Assembly (NCBI GenBank): GCA_030744625.1
Contig: JASLQF010000064.1
Span: 1 to 36,466 of the forward strand
Reading direction: 5' to 3'
Source of the DNA: Rhodospirillales bacterium
GTDB taxonomy: Bacteria; Pseudomonadota; Alphaproteobacteria; Rhodospirillales; JASLQF01
Length of the DNA: 36,466 bases
Shown here piece by piece: positions 8,579 to 20,668 of the stretch. The notes beneath the pieces are model-generated. The model did not search any database and was not told where the DNA came from. It worked only from the letters and a program-made list of their open reading frames with translations. The position numbers were made by a program, and so were the translations under genes. Each line of letters begins with the position of its first letter. Position 1 is the first letter of the stretch.

Positions 8579-9517
8579 TCAGAGGGCCGGGCCGGGACCG
8601 ATGACCACCTCGACCCGGCGATTACGCGGATCGCGGAGGCCATCGGGGGTGAGCACCCGCGGGCGGGTCTCGCCGAAGGCGTGGACGGCCAGGCGCTCGT
8701 GGGAAAGGCCGCGCGCCACCAGGCCCCGTGTCACGGCATTGGCGCGGCGGCGGGACAAAGCCACGTTGTAGGGCGCCGCCCCGGCGCGGTCGGCGTGACC
8801 GTCGACGATGACGTGAAGGGGGCCGCCGGCCTTGGCGGACGCCGCGATGGCGTCCATCGCCTGTTCGCTTTCCGGCGTCAACGCCGCGCTGTCGAATTCG
8901 AAAAACACGGTGAAGGCGCGGGGGCCACGCGCCTTGAACGGGTTCCCCAGTTGGTCTCCGTCGAGGGCGGCGGGCGTAAGGACGGTGGAAGAAAGGGCCG
9001 AGCCGGAGGCCGGCGGCCCGCCCAAGGCGCCTTCAATCTCGAACAACGCCGTCATGAACCCGTGACGGCACGCCGCGATGTGGGCCGTCTGCCAATCCTC
9101 CTCGCGCTGTTCCAACCAGCAATCGAGACGCGCCTGGGCGCGGGCTGCGGGCGCCGGAAGGTGGGCGCGGGCACCCTTGTCGAATGCCGCGACGAGGCTT
9201 CGGCGCGCCGCCTCGAGCTCGCCGACGTAGCGAGCCGGTATCCGCCAATCGCCGACCCGCTCCGGCGGCACGGCCTCGCCCTGCGCCGCGTAGATCGCCT
9301 TGTCGCGGAAGCGCGCGGCGTCCCGCAAGTCGTCCATCTCCTCGGCCTCGAAGAGAGCAAAGGCCTGGTATTCCCGGCTCAGCGCGCTGGTAAAATCGCC
9401 GCGCTGGGGATTTATCTCGCGCAGGCCTTGGTAGTCGAACGCACCGCCGCACCCGGCGAGGGCCAGAATCAGCACAAGCTGGGCCACGAGAAAGCTCCCT
9501 AGAATTACGTGACGCAT
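8579..9517 (-). CDS. OmpA-family outer-membrane lipoprotein
   Basis: Peptidoglycan-binding lipoprotein of about 312 residues. The start is at 9517, where AAGGAGAG lies 6-7 bases upstream; the frame runs on to 9538. Residues 1-22 are a lipoprotein signal with lipobox LAGC (Cys 23). A helical, mostly uncharacterised middle follows (about 30-190), with paired Cys residues in LDCWLEQREEDWQTAHIAACRHGF. The C-terminal 110 residues are an OmpA domain: FTVFFEFDSAALTPES, VIVDGHADRAGAAPYNVALSRRRANAV and RNRRVEVVI. The Asp in GHAD and the Arg in LSRRRA are the expected diaminopimelate-binding residues. The stop codon lies inside a perfect 15-bp palindrome (8574-8588). Confidence 0.88.
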   Translation of the reverse strand: MRHVILGSFLVAQLVLILALAGCGGAFDYQGLREINPQRGDFTSALSREYQAFALFEAEEMDDLRDAARFRDKAIYAAQGEAVPPERVGDWRIPARYVGELEAARRSLVAAFDKGARAHLPAPAARAQARLDCWLEQREEDWQTAHIAACRHGFMTALFEIEGALGGPPASGSALSSTVLTPAALDGDQLGNPFKARGPRAFTVFFEFDSAALTPESEQAMDAIAASAKAGGPLHVIVDGHADRAGAAPYNVALSRRRANAVTRGLVARGLSHERLAVHAFGETRPRVLTPDGLRDPRNRRVEVVIGPGPAL

Positions 9518-9700
9518 GGCGGCTCTCCTTTTCCGCATTCATGGGGTTGGCCGGGAATAACCCGGCCAACCCGGACTCGGACACCCGAAGCCGTCACGCT
9601 AATCGGAGAGTGGGGCGCCAGCATGGCGCATTGCGGCGGAAATGGGACGATTCAAGGGTTTTACCGGGGCGCCTCAGAGCGGTCGATCGGTGGTGGAAGA

Positions 9701-10663
9701 CTAGCGCCCGGGGCTACAGGAGGCGCCGCCCAGCACGCAGAACTTGGCGCAGTGCGGGTGGTTGAGGCTGATCGCCTTGGCCGAAACCCCCAGGTCCTCG
9801 CCCAGCTCGAAGCGCCGGTCGTAGGGGAGCAGGGTGCACGGCACCACCACCGGCACCGCCGCGCTCTTGCGTTTGACGACCATGCGCGAGGTGGCGCACA
9901 TCATGGTTTCCGGCGGTACGCCCAGGATGTCCCAGCAATGGACGGTGATCTCCGGGACGTCGGCGGCGGCGTCCATCTCGGGAAAAAGGACCAGTACCGC
10001 CGGATCGTCGGCATCCACGGGGATGTCGTGCTCGGCAAAGAGCGCGGCGTAGCATCGGCGCGACTCGATTTCCCCGCCCCCCCAGCACGTGCGCCCGGCG
10101 ACGGCCAGCCGGAAGCCGTTCTCCGCCAGCCAACGCAGGCCTTCGAGCATGGGCGGCCAGGTGCCCGGACCGCGAATGGCCTCGTGCTTGTCGCGGGTGT
10201 GGTGGTCGATGGACACGCGCAGCGTCAGCTTGTCGCCGAAGCGTTCCTTGAGGGCGAGCAGCGCGTCCCGCCGGTGGTGCATGGGCAACATGGCGTTGGT
10301 GAGCACGAGGGCGCGCCAACCGCGCCCCATCACGTCGCCCAGCATCTCGCATATCTCGGGATTCATGAAGGGCTCGCCGCCGGTGAAGCCGATCTCCTCG
10401 ACTCCCCAGCCGGCGCCAAAAGCCTCGTCGAGGTAGCGGCGCACCTCGGCGGCCGAGATGTAGGCGAGTCGATCGTTCAGCGGGCTCGAGTCCATATAGC
10501 AGTTGTGACACGTGATGTTGCAGAGGCTGCCGGTGTTGAACCACAGCATGCGCAGCCGGGTCAGCGCCACCACGGCGCGGCGTTCTCCCGTCGCCGTGAC
10601 TTCGGGATCGCGGAACTTCCTGGGGTCGAGCAGCGATGGTGCGGCCAGTTGTTCTTGGGGCAT
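9701..10663 (-). CDS. Radical SAM protein with Cys-rich C-terminus
   Basis: Radical S-adenosylmethionine enzyme, 320 residues from the ATG at 10663 (the frame extends to 10759). The cluster motif is CNITCHNC (Cys 48, 52, 55), followed by the SAM-binding GFTGGEPFMNPE (about 92-103) and a TIM-barrel pattern (ALVLTNAML, LTLRVSIDHHTRDKHEAIRG). The C-terminal third carries six more Cys (about 243, 256, 276, 305, 309, 316), ending HCAKFCVLGGASC, which suggests SPASM/twitch-like auxiliary iron-sulfur clusters. SPASM proteins often modify peptides or act as anaerobic maturases, but no precursor peptide or partner is visible next to it. It is divergent from the dehalogenase-like gene across 235 bp. 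The substrate is not identified. Confidence 0.85.
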   Translation of the reverse strand: MPQEQLAAPSLLDPRKFRDPEVTATGERRAVVALTRLRMLWFNTGSLCNITCHNCYMDSSPLNDRLAYISAAEVRRYLDEAFGAGWGVEEIGFTGGEPFMNPEICEMLGDVMGRGWRALVLTNAMLPMHHRRDALLALKERFGDKLTLRVSIDHHTRDKHEAIRGPGTWPPMLEGLRWLAENGFRLAVAGRTCWGGGEIESRRCYAALFAEHDIPVDADDPAVLVLFPEMDAAADVPEITVHCWDILGVPPETMMCATSRMVVKRKSAAVPVVVPCTLLPYDRRFELGEDLGVSAKAISLNHPHCAKFCVLGGASCSPGR

Positions 10664-10796
10664 GGTTCTCGTCGCGCGATTTTTTTCCGTGCCGGGGCAC
10701 CGGTAGATGCTGCCGCGGGCGCCCAATGTAGTGGCTACGGGTGGCAAGCCAAGTAACAATTTCGTTAGAAAGCGGCACCGCCGTGGGCACGGTTGC

Positions 10797-10826
10797 TTGG
10801 ACAGGACGAGGCGGGTCGCGTTAATC
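10797..10826 (+). promoter_or_regulatory. Possible promoter of dehalogenase-like gene
   Basis: A -35-like TTGGAC (10797-10802) and a -10-like TTAATC (10821-10826) are separated by 18 bases. They would give a start near 10833 and a leader of roughly 65 bases that contains the inverted repeat at 10841-10864. The match to consensus is modest. Confidence 0.3.
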
Positions 10827-10840
10827 TCTCGACTTGGCGA

Positions 10841-10864
10841 CGAGCCGCTTCACGGGGCGGCTCG
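10841..10864. promoter_or_regulatory. Perfect 8-bp inverted repeat in the leader
   Basis: CGAGCCGC (10841-10848) and GCGGCTCG (10857-10864) flank an 8-base spacer, 34 bases before the dehalogenase-like ATG. It could be a leader hairpin or the site of a dimeric regulator. No T-run follows, and no cobalamin-riboswitch B12 box is seen. Confidence 0.5.
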
Positions 10865-10898
10865 CGGGCCGCACTCGGCGATCATTGGGGGGCGTGGG

Positions 10899-11894
10899 AT
10901 GGCAACCAAAGCGAACGACGACCGAGACGCCCGCGCCTTTGCATCGAAGCCCGAAGTGCTGGCCATGTTGCCGGACGTCAAGGGCAATCATATGAACGGG
11001 TTGGGCGAAGAGGCGGAACGCCGCCCGACGCCGATCATGTGGCACGACCCCGACATCCTGCCCCACGGCGAATTGCAGGAATGGTTCATAAAATCCGCCA
11101 GCTCTCCCGGCGCCCTCAAATGGCGCAAGATCAACCGGGAATACACGGGAAGGGATCTGTCCCCCCTCGGCCCCCAGCGCCCCGGCTGGAACGCCGTTGA
11201 ATGGACGGCAAAGGTCAAGGAGGCGTCCCTCGCCCGGGAGGCGGATCTCGTCGCCATCGCGCGACTGGACCAGGGCTGGGTCTTCGAAGGCTACGAGGCG
11301 CCGTATGAATGGATGGTCGTGATCGCCGTCGCCATGGATTACCAGTGCTACGCCAACGCGCCCAGCGACGAGTCCCACACCGAAACCCATGCCCAGTATT
11401 CCCGCTGCACGCGCGCCGCGTACAAGCTGGCCGACTGGATGCGCGAGCATGGCTGGGATGCCAAACCGCATGGCGGACCGAATGCCGGGCCGATACTCAT
11501 GATTCCGGCCGCCATCGCCGCCGGGTTGGGTGAATTGGGCAAACACGGCTCGATGATCAACCGAGAGCTGGGCTCGACTTTCCGGCTGGCCTGCGTCATG
11601 ACGGACATGCCGCTCGTCCCGGATTCCCCGGACATGTTCGGTGCCGACGATTTCTGCACAAACTGCCAGATATGCACAAAGGCCTGTCCCACCGGCGCCA
11701 TCCATTCCGGGAAACAAACGGTGCGTGGCCGCAGCAAGTGGTACGTCGATTTCGACGAATGCATTCGGTACTTCATCGAAAACTACGGCTGCGGCATCTG
11801 CATCGCCCGGTGCCCGTGGAGCCGCCCCGGCGTGGCGCCCCGTCTCGCCGAACGGATGACCCGGCGCAAAGCGAGGGGACCGGCGACGGTCTAG
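10899..11894 (+). CDS. Reductive dehalogenase/QueG-like ferredoxin protein
   Basis: Predicted cytosolic iron-sulfur protein of 331 residues in the superfamily that joins reductive dehalogenases (RdhA) and epoxyqueuosine reductase (QueG), both cobalamin enzymes. Residues 100-235 show the nitroreductase-like/cobalamin core: YEWMVVIAVAMDY, then GPILMIPAAIAAGLGELGKHG and FRLACVMTDMPL. Residues 253-263 (CTNCQICTKACPTG) and 288-305 (C...CGICIARCPW) form two 4Fe-4S motifs. The ATG at 10899 has a GGGG-type SD; the frame extends upstream to 10707 without homology. There is no twin-arginine signal, and at 331 residues it is shorter than respiratory RdhA. It is convergent with the E1 beta gene, with 3 bases between stops. 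The substrate is unknown; QueG proper is less likely because the N-terminus differs. Confidence 0.75.
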   Translation: MATKANDDRDARAFASKPEVLAMLPDVKGNHMNGLGEEAERRPTPIMWHDPDILPHGELQEWFIKSASSPGALKWRKINREYTGRDLSPLGPQRPGWNAVEWTAKVKEASLAREADLVAIARLDQGWVFEGYEAPYEWMVVIAVAMDYQCYANAPSDESHTETHAQYSRCTRAAYKLADWMREHGWDAKPHGGPNAGPILMIPAAIAAGLGELGKHGSMINRELGSTFRLACVMTDMPLVPDSPDMFGADDFCTNCQICTKACPTGAIHSGKQTVRGRSKWYVDFDECIRYFIENYGCGICIARCPWSRPGVAPRLAERMTRRKARGPATV

Positions 11895-11897
11895 GTA

Positions 11898-12869
11898 TTA
11901 AAGAAGCTTGCGCACCGCCGCCGCGATACGCGCCGCATCGGGCAGGACCTCGGCCTCCAGGGGTTCGCTGTAGGGGATGGGCCGGTCGAGCCCGCCGAGC
12001 CGCGCCACCGGCGCGTCCAGGAAATCGAAAGCCTCCTCGGCGATCAGGGCGCTGATTTCGGCGCCCAAGCCGCCGGTGCGCCAGCCCTCGTTGACGACCA
12101 CGGCGCGGTTGGTTTTTTGCACCGACGCCAGGATGGTCGCCGTGTCCAAGGGCCGCGGGGTGCGCGCGTCGATGACCTCGGCGGAGATGCCCTCGGCGGC
12201 CAGTTCCCCGGCCGCCTCCAGGGACTCCAAGACCATGCGCGAGTTGGCGACGATGGTGGCGTCGGTGCCGGGGCGCGCGATGGCGGCCGGACCGATGGGC
12301 ACCACGTGTTCGCCGTCGGGCACCGGACCGCGCGTGTTGTAGAGGGCCTTGTGCTCGATGAAGATCACTGGGTTGGGATCGCGGATGGCGGCCGTCAACA
12401 GGCCCTTGGCGTCAGCTGGCGTCGCCGGCATCACCACCTTGAGGCCGGGAACGTGGGCGACGATCGCCTCCAGGCTCTTGGAATGCTGGGCGCCGCCGCC
12501 CGTGCCGGCGCCCCCTTGCGTGCGCAGCACGAAGGGCAGCGTCACCTGGCCGGCCCACACGTAGTGCATGATCGAGGCCTGGTTGATCAATTGATCGAGG
12601 GTGAGGGGCAGAAAATCCACGTACATGATCTCGGCGACGGGCTTCAGGCCCACCATGGCCGCGCCGATGGCCATGCCGGCGATGGCCTGTTCGGCGATGG
12701 GGGTGTCGCGCACCCGCGAATCGCCGAACTCCGCCTGTAATCCGCGGGTGACCTTGAACACGCCTCCGTAAACGCCGACGTCCTCGCCGAAGACGACGAC
12801 GCTGTCGTCGCGCCGCATCTCGTCGAGCAGCGCCGCGTGCAGCGCGTCGGCGTAGCGCATATCGCGCAT
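11898..12869 (-). CDS. 2-oxoacid dehydrogenase E1 component, beta subunit
   Basis: Beta subunit of a thiamine-diphosphate pyruvate, acetoin or branched-chain 2-oxoacid dehydrogenase, about 323 residues. The family begins at MRYADALHAALLDEMRRD, so the ATG at 12869 is chosen; another at 12899 would overlap the E1 alpha stop. Motifs include VVVFGEDVGVYGGVFKVT, RVRDTPIAEQAIAGMAIGAAM, PLTLDQLINQASIMHYVW and the C-terminal transketolase domain (TIVANSRMVLESL..., VVVNEGWRTGGLGAEI). No lipoyl domain is attached, unlike many alphaproteobacterial PdhB proteins, and neither E2 nor E3 is adjacent. That favours an AcoB-type or accessory complex over the main pyruvate dehydrogenase. It follows E1 alpha directly and must be cotranscribed with it. 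Confidence 0.88.
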   Translation of the reverse strand: MRDMRYADALHAALLDEMRRDDSVVVFGEDVGVYGGVFKVTRGLQAEFGDSRVRDTPIAEQAIAGMAIGAAMVGLKPVAEIMYVDFLPLTLDQLINQASIMHYVWAGQVTLPFVLRTQGGAGTGGGAQHSKSLEAIVAHVPGLKVVMPATPADAKGLLTAAIRDPNPVIFIEHKALYNTRGPVPDGEHVVPIGPAAIARPGTDATIVANSRMVLESLEAAGELAAEGISAEVIDARTPRPLDTATILASVQKTNRAVVVNEGWRTGGLGAEISALIAEEAFDFLDAPVARLGGLDRPIPYSEPLEAEVLPDAARIAAAVRKLL

Positions 12870-12891
12870 GGGTGCCTCAGGCCCAGGGATA

Positions 12892-13878
12892 TCAAGCATG
12901 GGGGCCTCGGGGCGGGGCGAATTCCTCGGCGTACGCTTCCTCGGCCGGCGGCAAGGGGCTGTCCTCGGCATAGGCGAAGGCCTGGGCGACGGTCTCCCCG
13001 GCTTCCCCGTCGAGGGCGTCGAGCCGCCCCTTCGCCAGGGCCTTGGCGAGCGCCCGGCGCAGCCGCCGGATGGGGTCGCGGGAACGCCAGGCCGCCATCT
13101 CCTTTTCCGGCTGGTAGCCGCCCTGGTCGCTGGTCGAGAAACCGGTCATGCGGTAGGTCTTGGCCTCGATCAAGGTCGGGCCTTCGCCGCGCCGGGCGCC
13201 GGCCACCGCGTCCGCCGCCGCCCGATAGACGGCGACGGCATCGTTGCCGTCCACCTTGATTCCCGGCATGCCATAGCCCTCGGCGCGCACCGCGATGTCC
13301 TCGACCGGGGACTGGTGGCGGGCGTGCACCGTCAAACCGTACTCGTTGTGCTCGCAGACGAAGACGACGGGGAGCTTCCATAGCCCGGCGATGTTGAGGG
13401 CCTCGTGGAACATGCCGATGTGCGCCGCGCCGTCGCCGAAGAAGGGCACCACGACGCGGTCGCTCCCCTGGACCTGAAAGCCCAGCGCCTGGCCGATGGC
13501 GATCGGCAGCGCGCCGCCGACGATGGCGCTGCCGCCGAGCAGCCCGTGTTCGGCCGACGCGATCAGCATGTGGCCGGCGCGCCCACGGCAATAGCCGGTC
13601 TCCTTGCCGAAGATTTCGGCCAGCACGCGGCCGGGATCGAGCCCCTTGCCGATGAAATGGGCATGTCCGCGGTGGGTGCTGGTGATGAGGTCCTGGCGCT
13701 CGAGGACGGCGGTGACGCCGATGCCGACCGCCTCCTGGCCGTCGCAGGTATGGATGGGCCCGCGGATCCGGCCTTCGCGGAATCGCTCGACCAGGCCCTC
13801 CTCGATCAGGCGAACCACCCGCATGCGCCGGTACATCTCGATTTTTTCGTCGAGGGAAGGAGTGTTTCTACGGGCCAT
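12892..13878 (-). CDS. 2-oxoacid dehydrogenase E1 component, alpha subunit
   Basis: Alpha subunit of a thiamine-diphosphate-dependent 2-oxoacid or acetoin dehydrogenase, 328 residues. The start is ATG at 13878, where conserved MYRRMRVVRLIEE begins near residue 15. The ThDP/Mg motif is complete: GDG at 148-150, running through AAHIGMFHEALNIAGLWKLPVV to N178. Other family marks are GPIHTCDGQEAVGIGV (about 40-54), STHRGHAHFIGKG (about 67-79) and GRAGHMLIA (about 99-107). It forms an operon with the beta subunit. The pyruvate, acetoin and branched-chain forms cannot be told apart here; the short C-terminus and lack of local E2/E3 leave substrate and partner open. Confidence 0.9.
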   Translation of the reverse strand: MARRNTPSLDEKIEMYRRMRVVRLIEEGLVERFREGRIRGPIHTCDGQEAVGIGVTAVLERQDLITSTHRGHAHFIGKGLDPGRVLAEIFGKETGYCRGRAGHMLIASAEHGLLGGSAIVGGALPIAIGQALGFQVQGSDRVVVPFFGDGAAHIGMFHEALNIAGLWKLPVVFVCEHNEYGLTVHARHQSPVEDIAVRAEGYGMPGIKVDGNDAVAVYRAAADAVAGARRGEGPTLIEAKTYRMTGFSTSDQGGYQPEKEMAAWRSRDPIRRLRRALAKALAKGRLDALDGEAGETVAQAFAYAEDSPLPPAEEAYAEEFAPPRGPHA

Positions 13879-14030
13879 GACCTTTTGCGCGCGGCGTTTT
13901 TCCCGGCGGCGGGTTGGCGCATTTCTAACGGAATGCGCCGACGATGGCCAGTTGCGAGGCGGCGCTTATGGCATGTACTGATTGATGAGCGTTTTGAGTG
14001 CCGGTGTCCGCACACAGGCCGAAAACGGCA

Positions 14031-15077
14031 TTAGCTCAACCCATGGCACTCGACGACTTCGACGCTTCCTTTCCCCTTGACCTCGATCTTGCCGAGCGTC
14101 TTTCCCCGGCATTCACCTTGGACCTCTAACCATGAGTCATAGGTCATGGTGACGACACCGGGATTGCCGTAACTGGTCATGCGCGCCGCCACGTTGACAG
14201 TGTCGCCCCAGATGTCGAACTGATACTTCTGGTCGCCGACGATCCCGGCGACCACCGGACCCAAGTGCACGCCGACGCGGACCTGCCAGTCCGCTTTGAC
14301 CTCCGGTGCGGCCGCCGTCATCTCAAGTCCGCATTTGACGGCGGACAACAGAGGTTCGCCGTTTGGCATCATGAGGCCCGCTGTCGCCATGTACTCGTCT
14401 CCGATGGTCTTGATTTTCTCCATCTGGTATTTCGTGGTCAGTTCCTCGAACTTGGTGATCAGGGCCTGCAGATACGTGACCACCTCATCGGGGGAATGGT
14501 CGTTGCAAAACGTCGTGAATCCCACGATGTCGCAAAAAAGAACGGCGACGTTCTCGAAACCACGGGGGGCCACCTTGCCCGTCGCCATCAACTCGCTGGC
14601 GGCGGCCGAGGGAAGGATCACACTGAGAAGCTTGTCGCCCCGCTTTTTCTCGGTTTTGATCTGGTCCATGTGGGCCGCCTCAAGATCGCGCAACCGCTTC
14701 TTCTCCAGACAGGCGCCGAGACGCGCCCGCAGTAGGGTCGGATTGAAGGGTTTGGGAAGGTAGTCTTCGGCGCCAAGCTCGATGCATTTGACAATGCTGT
14801 CCACGTCGTCGATGGACGAGATCATGATGACCGGTATATGGCGCAGCCCCATGTCCGACTTGAGCTCCTCCAACACCCCGTAACCGTCGAGCTCGGGCAT
14901 CTCGATGTCGAGCATCACCACATCAAACGGCTGCCCGCGCAGCAGATCGAGGGCTTGACGGCCATTTTCCGCCATCTCCACGTTCTCATACCCCTCTTTC
15001 GCGAGAAGCCTTTTTATGAGGTCGCGATTGAACGGTTCGTCGTCGACGACGAGAAGAGAGGGTTTCTCTGCGCTCAT
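14031..15077 (-). CDS. Response regulator-adenylate cyclase fusion
   Basis: A two-domain signalling protein of 348 residues. Residues 7-125 are a receiver with acidic pocket D12/D13, phosphoacceptor D57 and K109. A helical linker (about 128-166, with LLSVILPSAAASELM) leads to a class III cyclase domain (about 170-345). Metal-binding Asp are D183 in FCDIVGFT and D227 in IGDEYM. The purine-selecting pair is K223 (EKIKTIG) and D288 (QFDIWGD), the combination known for ATP, and N295 and R299 in NVAARM complete the site. The product is therefore predicted to make cAMP when the receiver is phosphorylated. It is the last gene of the kinase operon, 67 bases after the single-domain receiver. Which kinase acts on it is inferred from position only. 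Confidence 0.9.
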   Translation of the reverse strand: MSAEKPSLLVVDDEPFNRDLIKRLLAKEGYENVEMAENGRQALDLLRGQPFDVVMLDIEMPELDGYGVLEELKSDMGLRHIPVIMISSIDDVDSIVKCIELGAEDYLPKPFNPTLLRARLGACLEKKRLRDLEAAHMDQIKTEKKRGDKLLSVILPSAAASELMATGKVAPRGFENVAVLFCDIVGFTTFCNDHSPDEVVTYLQALITKFEELTTKYQMEKIKTIGDEYMATAGLMMPNGEPLLSAVKCGLEMTAAAPEVKADWQVRVGVHLGPVVAGIVGDQKYQFDIWGDTVNVAARMTSYGNPGVVTMTYDSWLEVQGECRGKTLGKIEVKGKGSVEVVECHGLS

Positions 15078-15144
15078 GGTGTCTCGCTACGATCAACGGA
15101 GGAGTGCGCGAACGGCGCCGAAAGGCAAATTGTAGAAATCACTT

Positions 15145-15570
15145 TTATGTTCTATCGGGATCGATGGGCGGTGCCCGCAACGCCTTCTCCATCCGCTTTT
15201 CCAGGACGGTGCGCGACGTCGGCTTCACGACGTAGCCCTGAATTCCGAGGTCGAGGGCGTCGTGCACGCTGTCCTCGTCGGAGCGGCCGGTCAGGATTAG
15301 CACGGGGGCGTCCCGATACCGCTCATCTTCGCCGGCGCGCAGCTTCTCGACGAACTCGAAACCGTTCATTTCCGGCATCTCGAGATCACACAGGATCAGG
15401 TCGATCTTCGAGCGTGAACTCTTGAGGACCTCGAACGCCCGGCTGCCGTTCTCGGAGGTAGACACCTGCCGCACGCCAATGTCATCGAGAATGCGCTCCA
15501 GCAGGCTCCGCATGAAACTCTCGTCGTCGATGACGAGGACGTGCAACGAAGCAAAGTCTATCTCCGCCAT
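15145..15570 (-). CDS. Single-domain response regulator
   Basis: CheY-like receiver of 141 residues without an output domain. The acidic pair is D15/D16, the phosphoacceptor D62 in LILCDLEMPEMNG, the switch Thr T94 (LILTGRS) and the conserved Lys K116 (YVVKPTS). It lies between the hybrid kinase and the receiver-cyclase on the same strand with short gaps, so it is probably a phosphate shuttle or sink in the same relay. It could instead contact another protein by the alpha4-beta5 face as CheY does. Nothing in the sequence names the partner. Confidence 0.88.
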   Translation of the reverse strand: MAEIDFASLHVLVIDDESFMRSLLERILDDIGVRQVSTSENGSRAFEVLKSSRSKIDLILCDLEMPEMNGFEFVEKLRAGEDERYRDAPVLILTGRSDEDSVHDALDLGIQGYVVKPTSRTVLEKRMEKALRAPPIDPDRT

Positions 15571-15614
15571 TGTCGGCTCCTACGATTCCGATTATTCGCA
15601 TCTCATCGCGCCTC

Positions 15615-20399
<4,785 letters not shown>

Positions 20400-20521
20400 C
20401 ATGCTCCCCGTTCCATGGCGATCGCGTCTGGTCGGGATCATCCAGGTTCCCCACTATTCCAGCTTGATCCTCCTGGCGTGGTGGGATTTTGCACCACGGG
20501 GGGTCGAAGGACAACGATTCC

Positions 20522-20538
20522 GCCTGCCTACGGCAGGC
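20522..20538. promoter_or_regulatory. Short perfect hairpin upstream of the kinase operon
   Basis: GCCTGCC (20522-20528) and GGCAGGC (20532-20538) form a 7-bp stem with a TAC loop, about 120 bases upstream of the kinase start and downstream of the DUF3830-like gene. No T-run follows on either strand. It could act as a transcript barrier between the two units or as a protein-binding site. No other gene or clear promoter is seen in 20403-20668. Confidence 0.4.
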
Positions 20539-20668
20539 AATCGAACTATGCTTGTGGCGGACCTCAACCCCGAAGCGGCGCGAGATTCAATGGGTTCGGC
20601 GTGGCGCCAATATCCTGGTTCTCTTCGCAATCACCCGGAAATATGACGGGTACTCCAGATTGAGTCGC

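Noticed and set aside
10664..10898. Cobalamin riboswitch before the dehalogenase-like gene
   Set aside because: The region is long enough in principle, but the B12 box and the multi-stem core are not seen; only one inverted repeat is present.
10899..11894. Calling the iron-sulfur protein QueG (epoxyqueuosine reductase)
   Set aside because: The core and clusters fit the superfamily, but the N-terminal 100 residues and the spacing around the second cluster do not look like QueG, so a specific name is withheld.
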